From the NCBI GenBank assembly GCA_036244855.1, contig BQKZ01001506.1, forward strand, positions 61,816 to 86,815: a DNA stretch of 25,000 bases, given 5' to 3'. Position 1 is the stretch's first letter, and each line of letters starts with the position of its first letter. The notes under the pieces are model-generated. The model saw nothing but the letters and a program-made list of their open reading frames with translations, ran no database searches and was not told where the DNA came from. Source of the DNA: Temnopleurus reevesii (Eukaryota > Echinodermata > Echinoidea > Temnopleuroida > Temnopleuridae). Below, one piece after another: positions 10,673 to 20,540 of the stretch. The position numbers were made by a program, and so were the translations under genes.

Positions 10673-10835
10673 GAATAATAATAATAATCATAATGATGAT
10701 AAAAAGGATAATGAAACTATTATAAATAATAATACTACTGGTAAGAGTAATAATAATGATAATACATGGATCTTATAAAGCGCACTTTCCATCCTAACTA
10801 GATCAGGTGTATATGGTCATGGCGCGCAGAGCAAA
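10673..10835. mobile_element. SINE-like element with (AAT)n tract
   Basis: An imperfect AAT/AATG microsatellite (10673-10765) runs into ATACATGGATCTTATAAAGC followed by GCACTTTCCATCCTAACTAG. The junction of an AAT repeat with 'ATAAAGCGC' is the arrangement typical of a SINE-like repeat that is common in marine invertebrate genomes, here in reverse orientation with the tail first. It is diverged and probably truncated near 10835. Confidence 0.5.
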
Positions 10836-10998
10836 TTATTTGAAGGTATCTAACGACAGTAACGAAAGCTTCGGGCTTTGCTGTAACGTGTCCGAAATTA
10901 CGAAAGTGATGTATTCAACTTTCCTTCGCGCTTTTTATATCCAAGGAACGGATTTGATTCGTCACACGATTATTGCTTTTTATCCGATGGTCAATTAA

Positions 10999-11583
10999 AG
11001 GGATACTATTATGAAAATACAAGTTGATCTGTTTTGATGTATTTTACCATTATCAATACCCTTTTCAGTGAAAGAGAGTCCAAATGTGTTTAATATATTC
11101 AATAATATTTTTTTTCAATTTTATGTTGGCTTTAGTAGGGAACGCCCCTAAAAAAATTATTTCAAATGTCAATCATGTTGTGACATCACAAGAGTCAAGT
11201 TTGTTCACCTTGCTACATCATGTTTCAGAGCTGGTTATGTAAATAACAAAAGGAAATATGTGGATCAATGAAAGGGAATTGGAATGTGCAATCACCTGAA
11301 TTGAAATCCCTGCATTGATCCACATATTTCCTTTTGTTATTTACAGAACCAGCTCTGAAACATGATCTAGCAAGGTGAACAAACTTGACTCTTATGATGT
11401 CACAACGGGATTGACATTTGAAAGAAATTTTTAGGGGCGTTCCCTACTAAGCCAACATAAAAATGAAAAAAAAGTATTACAAAATATATGAAACACATTT
11501 GGGCCCTTTTTCACTGAAAAGGGTATCGATAATGGTATAATAAATCAATACAAATCAACTTGTATTTTCATAATAGTAACCCT
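10999..11583. mobile_element. 585 bp long foldback element
   Basis: A single very long inverted repeat. The left arm 10999-11270 starts AGGGATACTATTATGAAAAT and the right arm 11313-11583 ends with its near-exact complement, with a ~42-base spacer. The arms stay highly similar over about 271 bases, including the words GTCAAGTTTGTTCACCTTGC and GGAAATATGTGGATCAATG. Flanks are TTAA on the left and CTAA on the right, suggesting a TTAA or TA target. There are no coding frames. It is a non-autonomous DNA element of foldback/MITE type; its family is unknown to me. Confidence 0.88.
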
Positions 11584-11902
11584 CTAAGGGGGGGGGGGGC
11601 TGATACTGTAGATATTAAAATTTGTACCAGGATTTGCTTACTTGACATTCAACAGAGCAGCCAACCGTTCCGAAATATGCATGAAATATGCATGAAGTGT
11701 ATTTTCAAATTTTGGGGCTTTCTTCACAAAAGAATGACGGAGATTATTATCATTGTTGTCATGTTTTCTCTCGCCTTTGTTCAGATGTTTTAAAACTTAA
11801 CATGTAGCCATTGTTCCCAACAAAAACAATTTACATCAATATTTCCGGCTACATCATGCACTGTGAGTAGAAGGGGTAAAGGCCTGGGACAAAGTAAACA
11901 GC

Positions 11903-12032
11903 CTCCATTCAAGCATTAACAATAGCTCCAAGTCAATTTCTCTCTTTCTCATTCTGTAGAAAGTTTTGAGCAATAGTCTAAACCCGGGACTTTCTTTTAA
12001 TATCATGAAGCTATTGTGAATGCTTGAAGGAA
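11903..12032. repeat. imperfect long hairpin (~130 bases)
   Basis: CATTCAAGCATTAACAATAG in the left arm (11903-11928) pairs with CTATTGTGAATGCTTGAAGG in the right arm (12007-12032) with few mismatches. Inside the loop AGAAAGT and ACTTTCT form a further short stem. It could be a small foldback element or a transcribed stem-loop; nothing decides between them. Confidence 0.5.
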
Positions 12033-12924
12033 GTTGTTACTTCTGCCCACAATGCTGAAGCCTAATTCCTCAGCGACGTGACCCGATTTGAACATAATGA
12101 CATAGCGATCGATGACCGAGTCGTAGACAGTCGAATATTTCATGATTCCTTTTTATTTTAATTTCTCCTCATGTATCTCTGCATTCAGGTGTAAACTGCA
12201 GTAGAAAGTACCATTTTTCGCGATTTTCTATATAAGACTTCAAGACTGGGCGAGAACTTGCGAGAACTTATACTTTTAACTAGGAATCGTCGTTTTATTG
12301 TTCCAATCGAAAGGACAATAGTCACAGGTCCGCATTTTTACGGTACTATCTTTTTATAAATCTGTTGATGTAATATCTGCTGTATTAAAAAAAATTACTA
12401 ACATGTGTATAATGTGCCAGAGTGCGAAAAAAAAAAGATCGAGAGAGATGAAACGAGTGTGTATGGTACAGTGTGGTGATTACAATACTTCATTTTTGTG
12501 TGTGCGTGCGTAATGTGAGCACACGTGTGGGTGTGTAAGTGTGCTTATGTGGGTGTGTATCTAGTGCAAATGTTTACGTCTTGAGTACGGTATGTGCATG
12601 TGGCTAGCGCTGTGTCTAGACCTCTTTAAAGGGCAGCTGAAGTGTCAAGTGCCTGGTGATGAATTCATTCTAAATAAAGGTGTACGAGGACAGTCACACC
12701 AACAGACTGATCCCACCCTGCTATGAAACCGCATCAACAAAATTGTGATTATTACTCTCTTATTCCGTTTCATAATTGATCTTTGAAGGCTATTATTCTC
12801 GATCTCAATAGACCATTTTCGTAAATAATTCAGATTTTATGCCTGCTCTTTTGTCAATAACACAATAACAAAATATTTATTCACCTGATGTTAAATAATC
12901 ATATTTCGATAGCAGGAATGTAGA

Positions 12925-12997
12925 TAGCATGCAATGGTTGTCGCTAGGTTGGTCAAGCTACAATTTTTGTCCAACTTAGCAACGTAAATGTATGCAA
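12925..12997. ncRNA. pre-miRNA-sized hairpin candidate
   Basis: Over 73 bases the left arm GTCGCTAGGTTGGTCAA pairs with TTGTCCAACTTAGCAAC in the right arm. Pairing extends outward through GCAT/ATGC with small bulges and G-U wobbles, and the terminal loop is short. Size and shape resemble a microRNA precursor, but the seed matches no miRNA I recognise and chance or decayed foldbacks give similar shapes. Confidence 0.2.
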
Positions 12998-13810
12998 GTG
13001 GTATTTTGAATATTGTGCTCTCATTATTTTCTGACGATTGAATACATAGTTCGACTTGGGCAAACGAAAATAAATTGGAATACATTACGAAAGTGGACTA
13101 TTGTAAAAAAAAAAAAAAATGATAAAATTAAAAAAATAAAAATAATGATTGAACAAAAAGTCATGATTAAACAAAAAGTCAAAGTTTGACTTCACGATAA
13201 TTCAGTTTGGAAGCAGGAGGGGATCAGCATGAGGTGTGACTACCCCTACGAGAAGAGTCTGACAAGCAAGCGAATGCATTTCTAGTCTGTTTTCTACATT
13301 TTCTTTTTAGCTTCAATGAGGAACGTATACACACGGCATGTCGATGCATAAACATGAAAAATCACCCCCGGGACATAGGGTAGGTGGCTCGTTGTAAACG
13401 ACTCAACACACAATAGGTTGAACCTCTTTGGTCCGGGTAAACATGAGATGATGATACACTGCAGACAAGTAATGAGAAAGCCCTTTGTAAGGGGCCGAAT
13501 TCCAATTACAGATGATGGAGCTCGTTAATGTGGATGTTTTTGCAGTTATTTAAGAAACGAACATGTAATCATTGTAATGCAGGGAACGAGGACCCCTCCC
13601 CCTCCTTTTCATTTAATATGTGCAAGCCTATGGGATTGTGCCAAAGTAGTAATACACAGCCCCGCCCCCGAATCGGTCTTTATTGAACACAATGTTCACC
13701 ATTATTTTATACATAATAAAGGCCATGGAAGATATTATGATGATATAATACCGGGTTAATAGGAAATAGAAAAAATATGAAATTTTAAATCCAAAACGTT
13801 TTTAAGGCCA

Positions 13811-13960
13811 AGTCGATCACACCTTTGCGTTCTAATCCTGCGTTTACTGGGCGTTTATGAAAATTGAAAACGCTCTCTGGACGCACAAACACGCTGATCA
13901 GACGATGGACTGACGTTCAGCATGCGCCCCATTGAACGCAAGGCACCGTATGATCCGCGT
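13811..13960. mobile_element. GC-rich imperfect foldback
   Basis: This patch is far richer in CpG than its surroundings. GATCACACCTTTGCGTTC (13815-13832) is matched by the reverse complement of 13934-13955, which reads GATCATACGGTGCCTTGCGT then TC. Inner words GGGCG/CGCCC and CGCTGATCAG/CTGACGTTCAG continue the symmetry. It is probably another degenerate MITE; the boundaries are uncertain. Confidence 0.45.
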
Positions 13961-14182
13961 ATTTGTGCGCCAAATGAGCGGGTTTTTTTAATTAAAAAAA
14001 ACGCTGGGCCGCCTCGGGTTAAACATGCAATGATGTGCGTCGATCCTTAATGTATGTTGCATATCGTTAACCCTAGTCTGTAAAGCAGAATGTGAAAAAT
14101 TGGCAAAAATTCCAAAAGGCGGGGTCGCGTCACCTACCATTTGCAAGATGAAAGGAACATCGCCCCATTACTTGTTTTGGTT

Positions 14183-14261
14183 TGTGGATTCAAGGGGAGC
14201 ACCAAAGTGGTCACCCCTACCNTGTGGATTCAAGGGGAGCACCAAAGTGGTCACCCCTACC
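14183..14261. other. 39 bp duplicated overlap around a single N (assembly join)
   Basis: A 39-base segment starting TGTGGATTCAAGGGGAGCAC at 14183-14221 is repeated exactly at 14223-14261, with one N between. This is what a scaffolder leaves when two contigs with overlapping ends are joined without merging. The true sequence most likely has one copy. Confidence 0.92.
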
Positions 14262-15103
14262 TCAGTGACATTTTGGGAGCGGGGACATTTTGATCAGATA
14301 TCTATCTAAAGTAGATATGAAACGAGTGTCCGTGTAAACTTATGCACACCCCACACGTTGCGACCCGCTTAACTATCCGATTTAGGATATACATCGTAGT
14401 GTTTAGTAAAAAAAAAAAAATAATAAAGTCTACCTGATTCTTGTTCTTGAAAAATCTTGAATGCGAAGTAAATGATTTCAATGCGTTGTTTTACTAGAGA
14501 AAAGGGATAAATAGAATATTAACTAAAAATTTCTGCGACCTTCTTATTACTCGGAGCCGATTTGGTGACTCTTTCGATGAGAGTGTTTGAATTGTGATAT
14601 TTTCTCAATACCATTAGTATTCCGAACCTCTGTCAAAGATTGTTTTGTGCTTGAATTCTTCTGAGAGGTATTATTACATCTTTTTTTCTAAAATCGGATC
14701 ATAAACCGGTCGTAACGTCCGTGGCGGGCTTTATCTTACTTAGAGTCAGAGGCAGAGATGCAAACCATTCCGGAACACAAGCGCAAGGCCAATTTGAAAT
14801 TTAGTAACGAAACACCTGAACAAAATCTAGAGAAAAATTACAACAATGACCAACCCTCAGTCATTCACTTGTGATGAAAGCGTTGCATTCATATGGAAAT
14901 ACCTCATTAATATTCCCGAACGGTTGGCATCTATGCAATAGTTTACACACGGTCATGAGCCTGTATCATAAATCTCCTCCCAAATACAATCCCATTGATC
15001 CGACTAATTATAGTAGAACATCAAAGACTGGTCATACTATTATAAGTCATCAGCACCAGGCAATATCATTATATTCCGCTACTTTTGGCGCCATATTGAA
15101 ATC
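14262..15103. other. non-coding spacer
   Basis: AT-rich DNA with an A-run near 14408-14420. No recognised gene, RNA or mobile element. Confidence 0.45.
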
Positions 15104-15669
15104 ATAAAGCTGGTAATACCCAATTTACATACATTGAGTAATATTTTTCCCCATTTAATCTCTCTCTTTATGATCTTCTTTATCAGTTTTCCTTCTCTGC
15201 CCCCTCTCTCCCTCTCTCTATCTCTTTCGATTTTGTTTTTCAAGTTTTCTTGAAAAAGTTATAAAACTGGCAATTCCCAATTTACATTCATCGAGTTTTA
15301 ACTTTTTTCTTTTCACCTCTTTCTCTCTCTCTTCATGATCAATCTTATCAATCTTCCCCTCTCGCATGCCCCTCTCTCTCTCTCCTCTCTCACTCGCTCT
15401 CCATCTCGCTCTCTCTTTCGGGTTGTTCTAGAACACTATATAAAGCTGGCAATTCCCAATTTTCATTTATCGAGTTTTTACTTTTCCATTTCCATCTCTC
15501 TTTTCATGATCAATCTCGTAAATCTTCCCCTCTCGCATGTCCCTCTCTCACTCACTCACTCTCTCTCCCTCGCTCTCTCGTTCTCTCGTTCTCTCTCTCT
15601 CTCTCTCCCTCCCCTCTCTTCCACCTCTCTCTCCCTCTCTCTCTCCCTCTCTCTCCTTCTCTCCCTATT
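15104..15669. repeat. three-unit minisatellite with CT-rich tails
   Basis: Units begin at 15104, 15261 and 15440 with ATAAAGCTGGCAATTCCCAA or close variants, followed by TTTACAT..ATCGAG, a T/C-rich middle, CATGATCAATCT and, in units 2 and 3, CTTCCCCTCTCGCATG. Each ends in CTCTCT-type simple repeat, longest in unit 3. Periods are about 157 and 179 bases. A plus-strand open frame through it encodes mostly Leu-Ser repeats and is an artefact of the CT tract. Confidence 0.8.
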
Positions 15670-16548
15670 CCTTTTAATAATTTTTCTTCAATATGAGTAT
15701 ATCCACTTTAGATTGATGTCCATTATACATCACCATCTCTAATAGTATTCGTCTCTCTTTCATTTCAATTTATTTATTTCTGTATCTCAAATTGTATCTG
15801 TGAAAGTTAGACCTCAAAGAGCTGAGTTAAAGCCATTGTTTAATTGTTTTCATTTAAGAATTTTCAACTGCCGGATGATAGAGGTTATCTGAAAGATTGA
15901 TGGTGCATATAAACTAAACTGGGAAAATATCAGGCTTTAAAATCAACGTTTAGTGCTTTAAACAAACGAAAATGTAAAACGTCGCCTCCATAGGCTTTGT
16001 ACTGGAATTAATGCGTGGGTCCTACGCTTTAATTTAATGTTCATAGATATCTTCATAGATAGTGCATGTATAACTTTCTTTATTTTTTCATCCGCTGTTG
16101 ATTTTTCATCTTCCTAAATATATTTAAATAGGACGGACAGCTTGGTTTGAGAATGTTTAAATTGTGCAACCGCAATGTTAAACAGTGTCTTTAAATATAC
16201 AAAAAAGGGTTATAATGCCACAACAGATGAGTTACAGTGTCATAAGATTAGTAATCTGATGATGTTTCATTATAGTGTCATTTTTCTTCTTTTATTCATA
16301 TATCTTTTATGTGCATAATTAATTGGGACATTCATGTACTATACCCCTCCTCATGCACACACAAAGACATAAGGACGAAGTAAATCAGACCCGCACAACG
16401 CAGTTTTCCAGACAATCAGACTGCAACAATTGAATACAGCTGAGGGCTTAATTGGATAAATTTCCGTCCCTGATTTGCGGCAAACTAATCATCTCTATAA
16501 CCCAATTCTTTATTCTAAGACCTCGTGAAACTTGTTTTGACCTGATTA
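15670..16548. other. non-coding spacer
   Basis: AT-rich sequence before MITE copy 5. No gene, RNA or clear repeat is recognised. Confidence 0.45.
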
Positions 16549-16678
16549 AAGCTCCGGTCACATAGGACCCCGGAAACAACACGATTCACCCCGACTCTTT
16601 GTTAATTCACAGTTAACCGCCTCAGAACAACGAGTCGGGGTGAATCGTGTTGCTTCCTGGGTCCTATGTGACCGGGGC
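16549..16678 (+). mobile_element. palindromic MITE, copy 5 (subfamily B)
   Basis: 130 bp copy with TTA on both sides (16546-16548; 16679-16681). Arms GGTCACATAGGACCCCGGAA and GATTCACCCCGACTC are matched almost perfectly on the right side. The centre is in the same orientation as copies 3, 4, 6 and 9. Confidence 0.92.
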
Positions 16679-17876
16679 TTAAGGTATATAGCTGCTCATC
16701 TTTAATCTGTACTACCCAAAGGTGTGATCTTATTTCATCCCAGCTATTGAAATCCGATGTTCTAACGCCCTTCGAGCATATGATTATGGGGAAAAATAAG
16801 TACACTTGCAGTAGTCATCAACTCAATTTAGTTCATTTCAGTTTATTATCCATTAACAATCAAACACGATACAAAATAAATTCTAGAATTAATTATTAGA
16901 TACAAAAGTTCTCAAATTATACTTCAAGGAATAACGAGGGCACTGGGTATACCGTTACTGTAATATAAACCAATTAACATGATTAATTAGAGAAACATAG
17001 TTTTAAACTGGAGGGATCTGAAATAAGCGGAGGTTGTATAGTTTAGACGCCTTGGAAAATATGTTTCATTTACTAGTTCATTTAAGACAAAAATATAAAC
17101 ATCGACATAGGACAAAGAAACATATAGACATAGAGCGAAAGATTGACGTGAGAGAAAACTTGAGAGGGGAAAAATTAGCACGTCGCCAAGAATTTTCAAT
17201 CAAATTCCATCAGATCTTGATAGAATAATATTTTATATATTTTGGTTACATGAAACATTATGGTTTAAATTTCGACTTTCCAGTGTTATAAAACGCAGTA
17301 TTTTACATCGAATAGCTTTTTACTCAGGTGATAGCACATTACTGTTATTTTCAATATCATTTGTTTGCAGTGTAGCCAAAATAATGAAAATAAGTTTTCT
17401 CATATTTTTAAGACAAATGAAAATTCTGATATAAAATAGGTTACATAGAAATCAGGACAGGCAAATTGAAAAAGGTTTTAGTCCTACCCATAATATACAT
17501 CTTCGGGTTTTACGGTCTTCCATCTTTTAAATTTTCTATATTTCCTCCCTCACTTTGTCCTTCCTTTTCAACTTTCCATCCGTTTTCCCTCGTTTTTCAT
17601 TTCCATTTCGCGCATTGTCTCTATTTATCAAAAAATATTACCGAAAGCAAAAACCTTTTCTTGTCAACATTCGAGCCGCCATCGATGATTTCTAAAGCTA
17701 TATTGACACGGATACATTTTCAAATTCAAAACAGGTCCCTTTTTTGTGTGGAAATGAGGTTGGAATCAGTGCTGGAATCAGGCCAGCGTGCCTGCGGGCG
17801 TTGAAGATTATCTCTCGAATGTGTTATGAAAGAATACCTTAACATCCTTCTAGCGAATAAGGAATTACTTAGCTTA
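16679..17876. other. non-coding spacer
   Basis: About 1.2 kb of AT-rich DNA between copies 5 and 6. Short open frames on both strands show no family motif, and the frame over 17466-17804 lacks an ATG start and is Phe/Ser-rich from T-rich sequence. Confidence 0.45.
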
Positions 17877-18005
17877 ACCCCTGGTCACACAGGACCCCGG
17901 AAGCAACACGATTCTCCCCGACTCTTTGTTAATTCACAGTTAACTGCCTCAGAACAACGAGTTGGGTGAATCGTGTTGCTTCCGGGGTCCTATGTGACCA
18001 GGGCT
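17877..18005 (+). mobile_element. palindromic MITE, copy 6 (subfamily B)
   Basis: 129 bp copy flanked by TTA (17874-17876; 18006-18008). Both ends show the same variant, CCCTGGTCACA left and TGACCAGGGC right. The left arm has one substitution in ATAGG (CACAGG), and the right inner arm has lost a base (GTTGGGTGAATC). Confidence 0.9.
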
Positions 18006-18175
18006 TTATGCTTTCTTTTCTTTTACAGCGCTCAAACATACATAATTGTTGAATAAACTTGTTCATGTGTTTTTCTACGTCTCGCGGTGATCTTTGGTAT
18101 TCCGGCATCTCCCAAGCGACTGGGATCTGGACGAAAAATATAGGGTAAAGGGTCAGGTAAGATCCGCAATGCTTA

Positions 18176-18303
18176 AGCCCCGGTCACATAGGACCCCGGA
18201 AGCAATACGATTCACACCGATTCGTTGTTGAGGCAGTTAACTGTGAATTAACAAAGAGTTGGGGTGAATCGTGTTGCTTCCGGGGTCCTATGTGACCGGG
18301 GCT
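18176..18303 (-). mobile_element. palindromic MITE, copy 7
   Basis: 128 bp copy with TTA both sides (18173-18175; 18304-18306). The centre is inverted like copies 1 and 2, but the outer arms are subfamily B (GGACCCC), so it looks intermediate. Its right end (from 18287) is duplicated after the N at 19354. Confidence 0.9.
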
Positions 18304-18599
18304 TTAGACAGGTATAGGCATCAGTTTCACATGTGAATATAAAAGATCAATTGTTCACCTTTATATTCCGTCGGGAAATTATGCCCTGTCTGATGATTTT
18401 TTTCTTCTTGAAAAAAAGTATTTCGGCACAATACGTGATATTTGAGGAATCAAAGTACCGGAAATAATTCCTTTTGATTTCTTACTTGTCAATCATTGGC
18501 GAATATTTATAATGACATTTAAATATACGAGGTTCTAATGCTATACAATTTTTTTTACATTTCGTTTTTTCAGGATGAAGTCTTGTGGATAATTGGCGT

Positions 18600-18797
18600 G
18601 ATATTTTTGTTCCCCCCTACACTCAACCCAGGTGAGGTGAGTGGGTATACCTGGCAGGAATATTTATTCCTTAAAATGCCAAGTGCGCTGGTGTACGCCG
18701 GGCTAAGTCAGGGTAATAATGCAAAGCGCCTTGAGTTCTCCTCAGAGTGGATACGTGCGTTATACAAAATTGCATCTATAATTATCATTATCATTAT
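18600..18797 (+). mobile_element. SINE-like element, present in one copy only
   Basis: The segment contains CAACCCAGGTGAGGTGAGTG, GGTATACCTGGCAGGAAT, GCAAAGCGCCTTGAG and GTGCGTTATACAAAATTGCA, then an ATTATCATTATCATTATG tail. This matches a SINE-like repeat I know from echinoderm and other marine invertebrate DNA, with an AAGCGCCTTGAG..GCGCTATAAA-type 3' part and an ATT-rich tail. It is missing from the second copy, so it behaves as an insertion. The 5' boundary is approximate. Confidence 0.6.
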
Positions 18798-19162
18798 GTC
18801 TCATTGATTTGTTTTCTCGTGACACATGTGGTTACAAGCTCATTCGAACAAATACCATTTTTCAAAATTCCTAATATACTCTCGTAGAAAAAAATATCCT
18901 CAACAACCACTTCCCTACCTTTATACTTCTGCAAACGAAATGACCATTTAACAAAAAAAGTGTGAGTACATTCCGTAATGGGACATTTGCACCATTCACC
19001 CCAAAGGGTTCGAATTTACTAATTTAAGGGTGTAAACACTTGTTGCACTAATAGCCCTTTCTTAATGTTAATTTACGCCCAAAAGCAGGTAGTAATTTGA
19101 TTCCCCATAGTTAAGAAGAAATTAACACCATTTGGATATAATACTTATCCCTTTTAATTGCA

Positions 19163-19255
19163 TATTCTAATAATAATAATTCTAATAATAATAATAATTT
19201 TAGATTTGCAAAGCGCTCTAATCTGTCCTGTGGCACTCTAGGCGCACAAAGTATA
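19163..19255 (-). mobile_element. SINE-like fragment with (AAT)n tract
   Basis: Two AAT microsatellite blocks run into TTTTAGATTTGCAAAGCGCT and CTAATCTGTCCTGTGGCACT, then GGCGCACAAAG. The tail-first order indicates reverse orientation. An identical copy is at 20071-20163, as expected from the duplication around the N at 19354. Confidence 0.5.
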
Positions 19256-19354
19256 ATACATCATTATTAACATTAACATGCATATAGGATACAATAAAAA
19301 GTAATGATGCTACTAAAAGATCAGGAATTACTTCATTTTGGACATTAAATTTGN

Positions 19355-19374
19355 CCTATGTGACCGGGGCTTTA
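19355..19374 (-). mobile_element. palindromic MITE, truncated copy at contig edge
   Basis: The 17 terminal bases CCTATGTGACCGGGGCT plus TTA follow the N at 19354 directly. The sequence continues into the same flank as copy 7, so this is the same insertion seen from a second contig, not an independent element. Confidence 0.9.
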
Positions 19375-20261
19375 GACAGGTATAGGCATCAGTTTCACAT
19401 GTGAATATAAAAGATCAATTGTTCACCTTTGTGTTCCATCGGGAAATTCTGCCCTGTCTGAGGATGACTTTTCCTTTTGAAAGATATTTCCACACAATAC
19501 GTGATATTTGAGGAATCAAATTACCGGAAATATTCTTTATGTATTTTTACTTGTCAATCAGTGACGAATATTCATAGTGACATTTGAATGTTGGAGGATG
19601 GGATACTGTAATTCGTCTTATATCAGGTGTATATAGACATTTTGTGATTAAGCAAGAAATCTTGGATAAACACTTGTGAATAATTATCTTTATATTTTTG
19701 TCCATGTTTAATTGATTTGTTTTCTCGTGACACATGTGGTTACAAGCTCATTCGAACAAATACCATTTTTCAAAATTCCTAATATACTCTCGTAGAAAAA
19801 AATATCCTCAACAACCACTTCCCTACCTTTATACTTCTGCAAACGAAATGACCATTTAACAAAAAAAGTGTGAGTACATTCCGTAATGGGACATTTGCAC
19901 CATTCACCCCAAAGGGTTCGAATTTACTAATTTAAGGGTGTAAACACTTGTTGCACTAATAGCCCTTTCTTAATGTTAATTTACGCCCAAAAGCAGGTAG
20001 TAATTTGATTCCCCATAGTTAAGAAGAAATTAACACCATTTGGATATAATACTTATCCCTTTTAATTGCATATTCTAATAATAATAATTCTAATAATAAT
20101 AATAATTTTAGATTTGCAAAGCGCTCTAATCTGTCCTGTGGCACTCTAGGCGCACAAAGTATAATACATCATTATTAACATTAACATGCATATAGGATAC
20201 AATAAAAAGTAATGATGCTACTAAAAGATCAGGAATTACTTCATTTTGGACATTAAATTTG
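19355..20261. repeat. duplicated segment 1, haplotype copy 2
   Basis: 907-base counterpart of 18287-19353. It lacks the SINE-like segment and has about 120 bases of different sequence (about 19590-19710) in its place, then rejoins copy 1 at 19711 with no further difference that I can see. Confidence 0.8.
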
Positions 20262-20540
20262 AGTAGTTACTCACTAAACCATCTGTTAAAAAAAGTTAAT
20301 GAAATGACTTTTCAAGTTGTTGCAACTTGGAATCGAGCCCATACAGTCCAAAAGATGCACTGCTGAAGCAAACTTAATAATGCTAGAATTGTGCGTTATT
20401 AGGGATTTCTCATGAAGAGGGGATAAGCGCATCGCACAATTACACTACATCGCCGTTCATTACTATCATCATATTGTTATCAGACAGAAGATAACTTTGG
20501 GCAATGACCAATTACAACACAGTTGCCATTAAGAGGGTTT
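20262..20540. other. short spacer with tRNA-like remnant
   Basis: Unique AT-rich sequence between the two duplicated segments. On the minus strand, 20320-20374 reads TTGCTTCAGCAGTGCATC, then an anticodon-arm-like stretch, then GGCTCGATTCC, which resembles a B box. It could be the tRNA-derived head of an old SINE. The acceptor stem is not closed, so it is not an intact tRNA gene. Confidence 0.25.

Larger units (their letters stand above)
11584..13803. other. non-coding region with hairpins and simple repeats
   Basis: A G12 run (11588-11599) directly follows the long foldback. A GT-rich tract lies at about 12497-12560 and A-rich sequence at 13094-13140. A short direct repeat of ATGATTGAACAAAAAGTC-like units lies near 13145-13180. 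Two hairpins are listed separately. No protein-coding exon is recognised. Confidence 0.5.
18287..19353. repeat. duplicated segment 1, haplotype copy 1
   Basis: 1067 bases that reappear at 19355-20261 after a single N. The first ~235 bases align with scattered SNPs and small indels. The middle (about 18525-18802) has no counterpart, and the last 551 bases (18803-19353) look identical to 19711-20261. Identity at one end, divergence at the other and an N at the join point to two alleles laid in tandem rather than a real duplication. Confidence 0.8.

Noticed and set aside
15335..15742. 135-residue plus-strand open frame
   Set aside because: Leu/Ser repeats come from CTCTCT microsatellite DNA within a minisatellite; no protein signal.
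17466..17804. 112-residue plus-strand open frame
   Set aside because: Starts at TTG rather than ATG and is Phe/Ser/Pro-rich from T/C-rich DNA; no family match recognised.
18538..18807. 89-residue open frame over the SINE-like element
   Set aside because: Falls inside a repeat absent from the other copy; no protein family features.
19001..19030. B-box-like GGGTTCGAATT as a tRNA or SINE promoter
   Set aside because: No A box at a suitable distance upstream and no cloverleaf.
20320..20374. tRNA gene on the minus strand
   Set aside because: A and B box-like words are present but the acceptor and anticodon stems do not close; at most a SINE head remnant.
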